DNA of 64,000 bases from an uncultured Paracoccaceae bacterium (GCA_947494445.1 CANLVD010000005.1:120947-184946); one strand, 5' to 3'; shown: positions 8,031 to 16,296, counted from the stretch's first letter. Translations and numbers: made by a program. The notes: generated from the letters alone by a model not told the origin.

Positions 8031-9296
8031 TCAGCTCTCCTGCATCCGGCGTAGAACGATAGAGGCGTTTGTACCACCAAAGCCAAAGGAATTCGACAGC
8101 GCAACATTGATATCGCGTTTGCGCGCAGCATTCGGCGCAAGATCCAGTTGCGTATCAACATCAGGGTTGTCCAGGTTGATGGTCGGTGGTGCGACCTGAT
8201 CTCGGATTGCAAGGATCGAGAAGATCGCTTCAACTGCACCAGCCGCTCCCAGCAAATGCCCGATGGAGGATTTTGTCGACGACATCGTCGCCCCCTTGGA
8301 CGCATCGCCCATCAAGCGCCCGACCGCACCCAACTCGATCGTGTCTGCCATGGTCGATGTGCCATGAGCGTTGATATAATCGACCTCAGCGGGCGAGATG
8401 CCCGCCCGCGCCAGCGCTGCAGACATTGACCGGAACGCACCATCACCATCGCTCGCAGGTGCCGTGATGTGGTAGGCGTCACCTGACAGGCCATATCCCA
8501 CAAGTTCGGCATAGATCTTCGCACCGCGCGCCATTGCGTGCTCGTATTCCTCAAGCACAACGATGCCCGATCCTTCGCCCATGACAAAGCCGTCACGGTC
8601 GCGATCATAGGGCCGCGAGGCGATTTGCGGCTCATCCCGACGCTGGGTGCTCAGGGCCTTGCAGGCATTGAACCCGGCGATTCCCAATTCGCAGATGGAG
8701 GCCTCGGTGCCTCCAGCCACCATGACTTCTGCATCCCCCAAGGCGATCAACCGCCCGGCATCCCCGATCGCATGCGCACCGGTCGAGCAGGCAGTGACAA
8801 CAGAATGGTTCGGGCCCTTGAAGCCCCATTTGATCGACACCTGTCCAGCACTCAGATTGACCAGTGCACCGGGAATAAAGAAAGGCGACACACGGCGCGG
8901 CCCCTTTTCCTTCAGCGTCAGCGTTGTTTCGGCAATCGTTGTCAGACCTCCGATGCCAGATCCGATCAGAACACCGGTGCGCACGCGGTCTTCTTCAGCC
9001 TCAGGCATCCAGTTTGCATCGCGCACCGCCATTTCGGCTGCGGCCATCGCGTATAGAATGCACGGATCCACCTTACGCTGGTCCTTGGGGTGCATGAAAT
9101 CATTGGGGTTGAACGTTCCGTCCGTGCCGTCGCCGAACGGGATCTCACAGGCATAGTTCGTATCAAGATGTTCGGCATCGAATTTCGTGATCGTGCCCGC
9201 CGCAGACTGCCCGGCCAGAAGCCGCGTCCATGTCTCTTCAACTCCGCTCGCCAAAGGCGATACCATCCCCAGCCCGGTCACAACCACTCGCCGCAT
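8031..9296 (-). CDS. fabF: Beta-ketoacyl-ACP synthase II FabF
   Basis: 421 residues, normal KAS II length. The active-site cysteine is in VVTACSTGAHAIGDAG (about residue 165) and the two catalytic histidines are in NAHGTSTMADTIE and SSIGHLLGAAG. It elongates acyl-ACP with malonyl-ACP in the type II fatty acid pathway. The frame is open further upstream, but the ATG at 9296 (MRRVVVTGLGMVSPLASG) has AAGGGGA in front of it and fits the family. In most relatives fabF follows acpP directly; here acpP is 4.4 kb away on the opposite strand. Confidence 0.96.
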   Translation of the reverse strand: MRRVVVTGLGMVSPLASGVEETWTRLLAGQSAAGTITKFDAEHLDTNYACEIPFGDGTDGTFNPNDFMHPKDQRKVDPCILYAMAAAEMAVRDANWMPEAEEDRVRTGVLIGSGIGGLTTIAETTLTLKEKGPRRVSPFFIPGALVNLSAGQVSIKWGFKGPNHSVVTACSTGAHAIGDAGRLIALGDAEVMVAGGTEASICELGIAGFNACKALSTQRRDEPQIASRPYDRDRDGFVMGEGSGIVVLEEYEHAMARGAKIYAELVGYGLSGDAYHITAPASDGDGAFRSMSAALARAGISPAEVDYINAHGTSTMADTIELGAVGRLMGDASKGATMSSTKSSIGHLLGAAGAVEAIFSILAIRDQVAPPTINLDNPDVDTQLDLAPNAARKRDINVALSNSFGFGGTNASIVLRRMQES

Positions 9297-9372
9297 CACA
9301 GTCCCCTTCTGTACATCAGGATCGAATATTGTCCGGCTCTCTATCCCAGTCATGCACAGATGAGCAAGCCTG

Positions 9373-10095
9373 TCACAACACACTTGCCGTCTGTTTGGCG
9401 ATCTTGCCGAGTGCCGCTTCATCCAGATCGGCCAACACCAGATAGTCCAGTTCACCTTGTCGACCGCTGACGGATCCAACGCCCTGTCTTACCTGGACCA
9501 CCTGACCCTCAGGTTCCGCAGAGCTGCGCGTCAGACAAATCGCAACCGGCCGCCCATCCTCGGTCAGATAGGCCAACTGCACAATGGCCGTACCATTGAG
9601 ACCCAACACCTGCCCCCGTTTGAATGTCAAACCGTCAATGCGCAGCAGTTCTTCTGGCAAGGATGTCCCCAAAGCCGCCTGAAGTGCTCCGAAATTGTCT
9701 GATTGTCCTTCAGCCGTGGTCAAAGTATCGGTCACATAAAGCCTGTGATAGGCAGCGGCATAGTCCCGCCAGTCTTCCAGTTCTGTTCCGGCAGGCCCTC
9801 CGCCGCGCAGCAAAAAACCCAGCGCCACGCCTGCCAGCAACATTGCCGTCATCCGCCACCACAGGGCAGGTGTCTTTCCCGCGTCTGAGAAATCGGGCAT
9901 CTCATCGAGCGCTGGCAGAACGTTTTTGAATGCAGATTTGACCGCTCCACGATCAATCTTCAAAGCGTCCAGATGTGCTCTCAGGGCAGCATTTGCCTCA
10001 ACCGCATCCCTCACAGCCTGTGCATCGGCTGCATCCAGTTCACCGTCCAGAAAGGCGGTCAGTGTCTCGTCCGTGATCTCGTGGGGCCCAGTCAT
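9373..10095 (-). CDS. Membrane-anchored anti-sigma factor (non-zinc type)
   Basis: 240 residues. The N-terminal 45 residues (TDETLTAFLDGELDAADAQA) are the helical sigma-binding segment seen in RsiW/ChrR-like anti-sigma factors, but the HxxxCxxC zinc motif is absent. One membrane span follows (about residues 80-98, WWRMTAMLLAGVALGFLL). The remaining 140 residues are periplasmic and might be the sensor. The gene overlaps the ECF sigma gene by 4 bases, which is the usual coupling for a sigma/anti-sigma pair. The inducing signal is not visible from the sequence. Confidence 0.85.
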   Translation of the reverse strand: MTGPHEITDETLTAFLDGELDAADAQAVRDAVEANAALRAHLDALKIDRGAVKSAFKNVLPALDEMPDFSDAGKTPALWWRMTAMLLAGVALGFLLRGGGPAGTELEDWRDYAAAYHRLYVTDTLTTAEGQSDNFGALQAALGTSLPEELLRIDGLTFKRGQVLGLNGTAIVQLAYLTEDGRPVAICLTRSSAEPEGQVVQVRQGVGSVSGRQGELDYLVLADLDEAALGKIAKQTASVL

Positions 10096-10529
10096 CCTGT
10101 CGACCTTTCCGCATCCGCCAAACTGGCTTTCAGTGATTTGCGCGCCGCCGCAAGGCGGCTCATGACCGTACCGATCGGTATGTCCAGAATTTCGGCCGCT
10201 TCCCGATACGCGTATTCCTCAACATAGACCAGAAGGACCGTTGCCCGCTGCGCCTCTGGCAACCCCATTACTGCATCCAACACTTCACGGGCGAATATAT
10301 TCGTTTCAACTGCGGGATCCCGGCTTTCCAGATCCAGCTCATCCACCCTGTGCAAGCCCTGACCCCGCCTGACCGCGCGTGCCCGCAACTCATTGAGCCA
10401 AATACGCTGGGCAATGCGAAACACCCACCGGTCCGCATGGCTGTCGGGATCGAACTTCTCCGCTTGATCCAACGCCCGCGCCACGGCCATCTGCGCCAGA
10501 TCCTGCGCATCAGCCACCTGTCCGGTCAT
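10092..10529 (-). CDS. ECF RNA polymerase sigma factor, start uncertain
   Basis: 145 residues from the first normal start codon. Visible are the rest of region 2 (DAQDLAQMAVARALDQAEKF, then WVFRIAQRIWLNELRARA) and region 4 with its helix-turn-helix (YAYREAAEILDIPIGTVMSR). The same frame continues upstream of the ATG and encodes RRDIPGFYDRLWRFCYSMTG, clearly the missing region 2.1 helix, but up to the stop at about 10650 it holds no ATG, GTG or TTG. An ATT at 10622 with GGAG six bases upstream is a candidate start. The gene is coupled to the anti-sigma gene and divergent from the YceI-cytochrome gene. Confidence 0.85.
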   Translation of the reverse strand: MTGQVADAQDLAQMAVARALDQAEKFDPDSHADRWVFRIAQRIWLNELRARAVRRGQGLHRVDELDLESRDPAVETNIFAREVLDAVMGLPEAQRATVLLVYVEEYAYREAAEILDIPIGTVMSRLAAARKSLKASLADAERSTG

Positions 10530-10723
10530 CGAATAGCAGAAGCGCCAGAGCCGGTCATAGAAGCCCGGAATGTCCCGTCGCAGAACATCGCTCGCATTTT
10601 TTTGAAACAGTTTGCGAATAATTCCCCGCTCCCAGGCGTTGTCCTGTCAGTGCTTTGCTGCATCTTTGAGGGTCATTAGCAACAAGCTGGACCGGCAGAT
10701 CAAGTCGCAAAGTAAAAATCGAA

Positions 10724-10740
10724 TGAGCCCCCGTGGCTCA
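10724..10740 (+). promoter_or_regulatory. Small hairpin in the leader of the YceI-cytochrome gene
   Basis: TGAGCC (10724-10729) and GGCTCA (10735-10740) form a perfect 6-base dyad around a 5-base loop, just upstream of the ribosome binding site GGGAGA. It could be an operator or an mRNA element; no more can be said from the sequence. Confidence 0.35.
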
Positions 10741-10756
10741 CAGTAGGGAGACCCGA

Positions 10757-11704
10757 ATGACGAAATTTTCCTTGGCTACATTGGCCCTGATCGCAACAAC
10801 AGCAGCAAGCCCCCTGATCGCCCAAAGCTGGACCTTGAACGGAGATGCCTCCCGCATTGCCTTTGGCTCGATCAAGAAGGACACGGTCGGCGAAGTGCAT
10901 GAGTTCACTTCGCTTTCTGGCGCGGTCACTTCTGACGGCATGGCCAGCATCGAGATCGATCTCGCCTCTGTTGAGACCTACATCGACATCCGCAACGAAC
11001 GCATGCGGGAATTTGTTTTCGCAGCCGCACCGTCAGCTAGCTTCAGCACCCAGTTGGACATGGCGGGCCTCAACGCGCTCGCAACGGGCGGCACCGCAAC
11101 CCAGACCGTCAAGGGCACGCTCGACTTTCTGGGCAATGCCGTGGATGTTGAGGCTGACTTGTTTGTAGCACGCCTTTCCGAGACATCCGTCATGGTCACG
11201 ACCGACAGCCTCCTTATGCTCTCGACCGCCGATCTTGGTATTGATGGCGGTGTGGACAAGCTTCAGGAACTGGCGGACCTGCCGTCGATCACCCGGGTCA
11301 CGCCCGTTACACTGCGTCTGGTTTTCGATGCGGGCTCCGAAACAGCGGCTGCCGCGCCCGAGACCACGGTGGCCACAGCTGCCCCTGCAGCCATGGCAGG
11401 TGACCCTGCAGCCGGTGAAAAGGTGTTCCGAAAATGCAAGGCCTGCCATGTGGCCGACGCCGAGAAAAACCGCGCTGGTCCCCATCTTGTTGGCATCATC
11501 GGCCGCCCGATCGCTCAGGTCGAGGGTTTCAAGTATTCCAGCGCCTTTCAGGAACAGGACCTGATCTGGAACACCGAGACGCTGACCGCCTATCTGACCG
11601 ATCCGAAATCCTACATCCCGGGCAACAAGATGGCCTTCCGGGGCCTGCGCAAGGCCGAGGACATCGATAACGTTCTGGCCTATTTCGCCGATCTTGCAAA
11701 ATAA
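10757..11704 (+). CDS. Periplasmic YceI-domain protein fused to a class I cytochrome c
   Basis: 315 residues. A signal peptide (residues 1-22, ending in SPLIA) is followed by a YceI-like lipocalin domain of about 180 residues (SWTLNGDASRIAFGSIKKD), which in this family binds polyisoprenoid/quinone-like ligands. An alanine-rich linker joins it to a cytochrome c domain with the heme motif CKACH near residue 228 and a likely axial methionine in GNKMAFRG. It should work in periplasmic electron transfer. The ATG at 10757 has GGGAGA upstream; the longer open frame adds only eight residues before the signal peptide. It is divergent from the ECF sigma gene, which may control it. The gene ends with a strong hairpin. 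Confidence 0.9.
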   Translation: MTKFSLATLALIATTAASPLIAQSWTLNGDASRIAFGSIKKDTVGEVHEFTSLSGAVTSDGMASIEIDLASVETYIDIRNERMREFVFAAAPSASFSTQLDMAGLNALATGGTATQTVKGTLDFLGNAVDVEADLFVARLSETSVMVTTDSLLMLSTADLGIDGGVDKLQELADLPSITRVTPVTLRLVFDAGSETAAAAPETTVATAAPAAMAGDPAAGEKVFRKCKACHVADAEKNRAGPHLVGIIGRPIAQVEGFKYSSAFQEQDLIWNTETLTAYLTDPKSYIPGNKMAFRGLRKAEDIDNVLAYFADLAK

Positions 11705-11712
11705 TCCGCCTT

Positions 11713-11739
11713 GCCCCGGCCATCACCATTGGCCGGGGC
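11713..11739 (+). terminator. Hairpin terminator after the YceI-cytochrome gene
   Basis: Perfect 10-base arms GCCCCGGCCA (11713-11722) and TGGCCGGGGC (11730-11739) with a 7-base loop, 9 bases after the stop codon. Only two T follow, so termination may need Rho or the hairpin may mainly protect the mRNA. Confidence 0.65.
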
Positions 11740-11757
11740 TTCCCGACCCCGACCCAC

Positions 11758-11786
11758 TTCTTGGCTCAAATATCCCCGCCGGAGGC
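11758..11786 (-). repeat. Copy 1 of a short intergenic repeat (GCCTCCGGCGGG type)
   Basis: On the minus strand it reads GCCTCCGGCGGGGATATTTG and continues AGCCAAGAAG. A related copy starts at 62918 on the plus strand. Elements of this kind are frequent between genes in Rhodobacteraceae genomes, as I recall. The core is a small dyad CCTCCGGCGGG. Confidence 0.6.
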
Positions 11787-11858
11787 TCCCCCACTTGCCC
11801 CCCAGTGTTCCAGCCTGTAACCCTTTAGAAAAACGGGCACATGGGGGAGGCACCAACC

Positions 11859-12791
11859 GTGACACGGGCATTTGTATTTCCAGGGCAGGGCGCGCAAAGC
11901 ATTGGCATGGGGCGCGATCTGGCCGACAGTTTTCCAGCGGCAAGGGATGTTTTCGATGCGGTCGATGAAGCGCTTGGCGAAAAGCTCTCCGCACTGATCT
12001 GGGAGGGTGAGATTGAAACTCTCACGCTCACCGCAAACGCCCAGCCAGCCCTGATGGCCACATCTCTGGCAGCCATGGCAGCTCTCGCTGCCGAAGGCGT
12101 CGAGGTTACATCTGCCGCCTTCGTCGCAGGGCATTCTCTTGGTGAATATTCCGCACTCTGTGCGGCTGGTGCCCTGTCCCTTGAAGATACCGCGCGGCTC
12201 CTGCGCATTCGCGGTCAGGCCATGCAATCCGCTGTTCCCGTGGGCGAAGGGGCCATGGCCGCAATTCTGGGGCTGAACTTCGATCAGGTCCAGGAGGTCG
12301 CAGCCGAAGCCGCCCAGGGCGACTGTCTGCAAGCTGCCAATGACAATGACCCGGGGCAGGTCGTCGTCTCGGGTGCCAAGGCCGCGGTGGAACGTGCTGT
12401 GGACGTGGCCAAGGCCAAAGGCGCCAAGCGTGCGCTGCTGTTGCCGGTGAGCGCACCATTTCATTGCGCCTTGATGGAACCAGCCGCCAAGGTGATGGCC
12501 GATGCTCTGTCCGATGTTCAGATATCAAGCCCGAAAGTCCCACTTGTGGCCAATGTCCGGGCCGAAGCCGTGACCGACCCTGCCGAGATCCGGTCGCTTC
12601 TGCTGGAGCAGGTGACAGGTTCCGTGCGCTGGCGCGAAAGTGTCTCGTGGATGTCCAGCCAAGGCGTTGACCAGATTGTCGAGGTGGGCGCTGGCAAGGC
12701 CTTGATCGGGATGGTGCGCCGGATCGACCGGGACATATCAACCAGCGCGGTCAACACCGCATCTGACGTGGCAGCGCTCACCTCCGCATAG
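11859..12791 (+). CDS. fabD: Malonyl-CoA:ACP transacylase FabD
   Basis: 310 residues. Motifs in order: FVFPGQGAQ at the N-terminus, GHSLGEYSALCAAGALSLED with the nucleophilic serine near residue 92, a conserved arginine in RLLRIRGQAMQ, and the catalytic histidine in SAPFHCALM near residue 200. It loads malonyl groups on ACP for fatty acid synthesis. I chose the GTG at 11859 because GGGAGG lies 8 bases upstream and the product then begins at the family's normal TRAFVFPGQG; the ATG 18 bases earlier is in fact part of that ribosome binding site region. fabG follows after 15 bases. Confidence 0.95.
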   Translation: MTRAFVFPGQGAQSIGMGRDLADSFPAARDVFDAVDEALGEKLSALIWEGEIETLTLTANAQPALMATSLAAMAALAAEGVEVTSAAFVAGHSLGEYSALCAAGALSLEDTARLLRIRGQAMQSAVPVGEGAMAAILGLNFDQVQEVAAEAAQGDCLQAANDNDPGQVVVSGAKAAVERAVDVAKAKGAKRALLLPVSAPFHCALMEPAAKVMADALSDVQISSPKVPLVANVRAEAVTDPAEIRSLLLEQVTGSVRWRESVSWMSSQGVDQIVEVGAGKALIGMVRRIDRDISTSAVNTASDVAALTSA

Positions 12792-12806
12792 AAGGACCTC
12801 AATTTT

Positions 12807-13544
12807 ATGTTTGATCTGACAGGAAAATCCGCCCTCGTAACCGGTGCGTCCGGCGGCATCGGTGGCGCCATCGCCAAGGCGTTGCATGCTCAGGGGGCAA
12901 CCGTGGGCCTTTCGGGCACGCGAACCGAACCACTGGAAGCGCTCGCCTCCGAACTGGGCGCGTGTGCCCATGTCCTGCCATGCAATCTGGGTGACAAGGA
13001 CGCCGTCGAGGCACTTCCCAAGGAAGCAGCAGCGGCCATGGGCAGCCTCGACATTCTGGTCAATAACGCAGGCATCACTCGCGATAACCTGTTCATGCGC
13101 ATGTCAGACGAGGAATGGACTGATGTTCTGGATGTGAACCTTACATCGACCATGCGCCTGTGCCGGGGTGCCCTGCGTGGCATGATGAAGGCCCGCTGGG
13201 GCCGGATCGTCAACATCTCCTCCGTGGTTGGCGCCACGGGCAATCCGGGGCAGGGCAATTATGCCGCGTCCAAAGCCGGTATGGTTGGCATGTCCAAGTC
13301 TCTTGCCGCCGAAGTGGCCTCTCGTGGGGTCACTGTCAACTGTGTTGCACCGGGTTTCATCACCACCGCCATGACTGACAAACTGACCGATGACCAGAAG
13401 GCCAAGATCATGACCGCGATCCCGGCAGGACGCATGGGAGAGGCAGAGGAAATCGGCGCTGCCACGCTTTATCTCGCCAGCCCCGAAGCAGCCTATGTCA
13501 CCGGGCAAACGCTGCATGTGAATGGCGGAATGGCGATGATCTGA
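12807..13544 (+). CDS. fabG: 3-oxoacyl-ACP reductase FabG
   Basis: 245 residues, a classical SDR. The NADPH-binding motif TGASGGIGGAIA is at residues 12-23, NNAG near residue 85, and the catalytic Ser-Tyr-Lys is in NISSVVGATGNPGQGNYAAS followed by KAG. It reduces 3-ketoacyl-ACP to 3-hydroxyacyl-ACP. It is in one operon with fabD, and a 197-base leader separates it from acpP. Confidence 0.95.
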   Translation: MFDLTGKSALVTGASGGIGGAIAKALHAQGATVGLSGTRTEPLEALASELGACAHVLPCNLGDKDAVEALPKEAAAAMGSLDILVNNAGITRDNLFMRMSDEEWTDVLDVNLTSTMRLCRGALRGMMKARWGRIVNISSVVGATGNPGQGNYAASKAGMVGMSKSLAAEVASRGVTVNCVAPGFITTAMTDKLTDDQKAKIMTAIPAGRMGEAEEIGAATLYLASPEAAYVTGQTLHVNGGMAMI

Positions 13545-13571
13545 CTTGAAATACCTGCGCACCATTAACAC

Positions 13572-13599
13572 TTGCCATCCACCGAAGGTGTGGTAAGAG
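13572..13599 (+). promoter_or_regulatory. Possible promoter for acpP
   Basis: TTGCCA at 13572-13577, 16 bases, TAAGAG at 13594-13599. It begins just after fabG and would give acpP a separate transcript with a GC-rich leader of about 135 bases. High need for ACP makes an own promoter likely, but the -10 match is weak. Confidence 0.35.
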
Positions 13600-13706
13600 C
13601 GCGGAACCAGACGCCGTTGGCCCCGCCTTTGGCGTAAAATCCATTCAGGGGTCGCCCCCTGTTGCCGCCGCAGCCCCAGCGCCGCGGCATCAGACTGAAA
13701 CGAAGA

Positions 13707-13721
13707 GCCGGGGGGCCCGGC
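13707..13721 (+). promoter_or_regulatory. Hairpin in the acpP leader
   Basis: GCCGGG (13707-13712) and CCCGGC (13716-13721) pair around GGG. The element sits just before the AT-rich stretch with the ribosome binding site GAGGA, and could stabilise the 5' end of the acpP mRNA while leaving the initiation site open. A weaker hairpin (CAGGGG/CCCCTG) lies earlier in the same leader. Confidence 0.4.
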
Positions 13722-13741
13722 CTAATAAATGAGGACATAAA

Positions 13742-13981
13742 ATGAGCGATATCGCGACACGCGTGAAGGCAATTGTGGTCGAGCATCTTGGTGTGGAAGA
13801 CGCCGCTGTTGTTCCCACCGCATCATTCATCGATGATCTGGGCGCAGACAGCCTGGACACCGTAGAACTGGTTATGGCGTTCGAAGAAGAGTTCGGCATC
13901 GAAATCCCCGATGATGCTGCCGAGAAGATCCAATCCTTCGGCGACGCGGTGTCTTTCATCACCGAATCCGCTGACAGCTGA
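13742..13981 (+). CDS. acpP: Acyl carrier protein AcpP
   Basis: 79 residues, acidic, standard length. The phosphopantetheine attachment serine is in [20 protein letters not shown] near residue 37, followed by the recognition helix II. It carries growing acyl chains in the cytoplasm. The ribosome binding site GAGGA is 7 bases before the ATG. A strong terminator follows directly, so fabF is not in this transcript, unlike in most related genomes. Confidence 0.97.
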   Translation: MSDIATRVKAIVVEHLGVEDAAVVPTASFIDDLGADSLDTVELVMAFEEEFGIEIPDDAAEKIQSFGDAVSFITESADS

Positions 13982-14007
13982 TTTTTTAGGGACTTGTTCC
14001 TGACAGA

Positions 14008-14039
14008 ACGCGCGTTGCCCCAAGGCAGCGCGCGTTTTT
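14008..14039 (+). terminator. Intrinsic terminator after acpP
   Basis: A 12-pair stem (14008-14019 with 14024-14035, one G-T pair) closes a CCAA loop and runs into TTTTT. It is also between convergent genes, and the following minus-strand gene ends at 14045. Confidence 0.9.
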
Positions 14040-14044
14040 GCGTT

Positions 14045-14638
14045 TCAGGCGATCTGCTCGAAACGCGACAACTGACAACCGGGATCCGAGGCGATGAACG
14101 GATCGATGGCAGTTTTCATGTTCTGGTAGGACGTACCGTAAAAGAACAACGCGGTTTCTCTCGGTCCTTCCCAGTATCCCTTCATCTGCCCGGCCTCACC
14201 CATCAGATGATTGCACTCTGATATGATCTGATTCACGTCACTTTCGGCATAAACCTCATCTGGCAGGTCAGTCCCGTTTAGAAACAGGGCCAGCCCTTCA
14301 TCGCGTCCGAATGGCACTGGCGCACGCTCGTCATCGAAGATCAGGCTGGACCCTTTGGGCGCGCCAAGACCATTCAACATCTCACACAACCGCAAGGTCA
14401 CATCTGCACCGGTGGCATGCACCGCAATCTCGATGTCACAGAACTCGATCCCGTATGGTGGTGCCGCCAACTGTGTCCCCCCACCGGTCACCTGTCCAAG
14501 CCCCTCGGCCTGAAGCAGATCATCCAACGGATCTTCGAATTCCTCACCGCGTTGCAACGGCTGCAATTTGGCATTCAGTCGGGCAGTGACCGTATGTTCC
14601 GGCAATGGTGCCTGCTTTTTCTTGAACAAACCGAACAT
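14045..14638 (-). CDS. Hypothetical cytoplasmic protein
   Basis: 197 residues that I do not recognise with certainty. The product starts with a basic stretch (MFGLFKKKQAPLPEH) and is otherwise acidic and soluble, without signal peptide or membrane span. Conserved-looking aromatic segments are PPYGIEFCDIEIAVHATGAD and ALFFYGTSYQNMKTAIDPF. It begins 4 bases after the DUF4387 gene and is probably the last gene of the tct-atuA transcript, but it may only be a passenger. It ends convergently to acpP. Confidence 0.6.
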   Translation of the reverse strand: MFGLFKKKQAPLPEHTVTARLNAKLQPLQRGEEFEDPLDDLLQAEGLGQVTGGGTQLAAPPYGIEFCDIEIAVHATGADVTLRLCEMLNGLGAPKGSSLIFDDERAPVPFGRDEGLALFLNGTDLPDEVYAESDVNQIISECNHLMGEAGQMKGYWEGPRETALFFYGTSYQNMKTAIDPFIASDPGCQLSRFEQIA

Positions 14639-14642
14639 CGCG

Positions 14643-14948
14643 TCACGCTCCTATGGTCATTTCACCCACAAGGGCCGCCCAGGAGGCCCCATGCATGTCC
14701 CGATCCGCAATCGATCCCTGAACATGGGGGCGCGGCAGACTGAACTTCACCACGTGCAAATCGGCCATGTCGAACCGCTTCAGGCTTGCAGGATCTGCCT
14801 TGAACACATTTGCAACTGCCTCCGTCGTCAGATGAGCGGATACGGTTTGATATGCATCAGCATCGCCACAAAAGATGTCGATGGTCAGCCAGAACGGCCC
14901 TGCGTTTTTCGAGCGGACCTTCTGCACCACATCTTTCAACTCAGCCAA
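14643..14948 (-). CDS. DUF4387 family protein
   Basis: 101 residues from a TTG start. The family signature LAELKDVVQKVRSKNAGPFW, then LTIDIFCGDADAY, is clear. DUF4387 proteins occur almost always next to AtuA-like (DUF1446) proteins, sometimes fused to them, and are thought to be a subunit or partner; the reaction is unknown. The TTG at 14948 overlaps the atuA-like stop and has GGAGG nine bases upstream. An ATG at 14975 would add nine residues that do not belong to the domain. Confidence 0.85.
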   Translation of the reverse strand: MAELKDVVQKVRSKNAGPFWLTIDIFCGDADAYQTVSAHLTTEAVANVFKADPASLKRFDMADLHVVKFSLPRPHVQGSIADRDMHGASWAALVGEMTIGA

Positions 14949-16296
14949 TGTCGTGGACCTCCAGCCGGAAGGCATCCATCGGCTTGTCCAGCGTCATCAC
15001 ATGATTGAGCGCAAACTCATAGGTCTGGCCGCGCTTGATCTCGGGGGGTGAAAACAGAAATGCAAACGTCGGTTGTTCCTCCTCCTGTGTCAGCGGGTGA
15101 TGCAGAAGATAAGGGTTCAGGATCTTGGCAATCTCTTCTGCCCGCACCTCTGTTGCAGCCGTCACAATCGCCAGAGCGCCGATTTCAACAGGTGCGCCTG
15201 CGCGAGACTCCAGATCACCGAAGCTCGCAGATTGGCCGATCAGCCGCAGATCGATGGAAAACGCATCTGCGTCTATTCCCAACCGGTCCGAGACTTTGGC
15301 ACAGCATTTCGCGGCAATATCATCAGCCCAGTCCTGCGCGTGGGCCACGTAATGCGCATCACGCAGCAACGCCATGGCCACCACTTGAAAGCCGGCAGGG
15401 CGTGAGCCTTCCAGTTTGACCGTATATCTATCCGACGGCACCCATTCCGACCCTTCAACCCGAACACGCGTCTGATCAAGGGCAGCATAGGTGGCACCGG
15501 TCACATCCAGATGGCCGCCCGGCTCATACAATATGAACGGATCGCTGTTTTCATACAGCATATGTGCCGACACCGTATGGGGCGAGGCATGAGCACCATC
15601 GGCCAGTGGAATGATGGTGAAGCCAGACGCATCGAACTCAACCATCAGCACGCCCGATTGCGGGTTGGTGGCACAAAGCGCGCCGCACTCCCCGATCTTG
15701 GCTCCGTGCCATGCGCCGCCCGCATGATCACCCCGTTGCAGGGGCAGGGCGGCGATGATGGCGGTATCGGTTGTGCGCCCGGCTATGATGATGTCAGCGC
15801 CGGTATCAAGCGCTTCCGTGATCTGCTCGGCACCCGCAAGTGCCACGATGTTTGAGCACGCCAGAATGCCGTCACGGTCGATCACAGGCGCGTTGGGCAG
15901 GGCATCGATCCGGCCCGCCTGATAGGCATCAGCAACAGATGCCGCGTCCTGAGATGACCGCAGCACCGCCAGCTTGACCGATTGGCCTTGCTCGGCTGCA
16001 ATCTCCCGGGTGATTTCCACCATCCAGTCCACCGCACTGTCCGCACCGCAAGTTCCTGCCGTCCCGATCACCAGCGGCACGCCAGCCTTGGCGCGCGCTT
16101 TCATCAGACCTGCCCATTCGATCTTGGTCGATGCACGTGCATATTTCGACATGCCCCGGCCCAGATAGGCAGGCCCGCTGTCTGTGGACCCTCCGTCTAT
16201 GACGATGATGTCGGGCTTTGCCTCCAGACCCCGCTCAAGCGCTGTCTTGTCATAGTTCAGGCCAAGGGCCCCGGACGGGATCAGAACACGGGTCAT
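14941..16296 (-). CDS. AtuA-like acyclic terpene utilisation family protein (DUF1446)
   Basis: 451 residues. The start TRVLIPSGALGLNYDKTALE and the motif IVIDGGSTDSGPAYLG are typical of DUF1446. Further family segments are GTAGTCGADSAVDW and AGRTTDTAIIAALPL. AtuA of Pseudomonas is needed for growth on citronellol, but its activity is not known, and most relatives sit beside carboxylate transporters. Here the ATG shares one base with the tctA stop (TGATG), so it belongs to the tct operon, and a hydroxy- or branched-chain carboxylate is the likely substrate class. The open frame upstream lies in tctA and was trimmed. Confidence 0.85.
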   Translation of the reverse strand: MTRVLIPSGALGLNYDKTALERGLEAKPDIIVIDGGSTDSGPAYLGRGMSKYARASTKIEWAGLMKARAKAGVPLVIGTAGTCGADSAVDWMVEITREIAAEQGQSVKLAVLRSSQDAASVADAYQAGRIDALPNAPVIDRDGILACSNIVALAGAEQITEALDTGADIIIAGRTTDTAIIAALPLQRGDHAGGAWHGAKIGECGALCATNPQSGVLMVEFDASGFTIIPLADGAHASPHTVSAHMLYENSDPFILYEPGGHLDVTGATYAALDQTRVRVEGSEWVPSDRYTVKLEGSRPAGFQVVAMALLRDAHYVAHAQDWADDIAAKCCAKVSDRLGIDADAFSIDLRLIGQSASFGDLESRAGAPVEIGALAIVTAATEVRAEEIAKILNPYLLHHPLTQEEEQPTFAFLFSPPEIKRGQTYEFALNHVMTLDKPMDAFRLEVHDIG

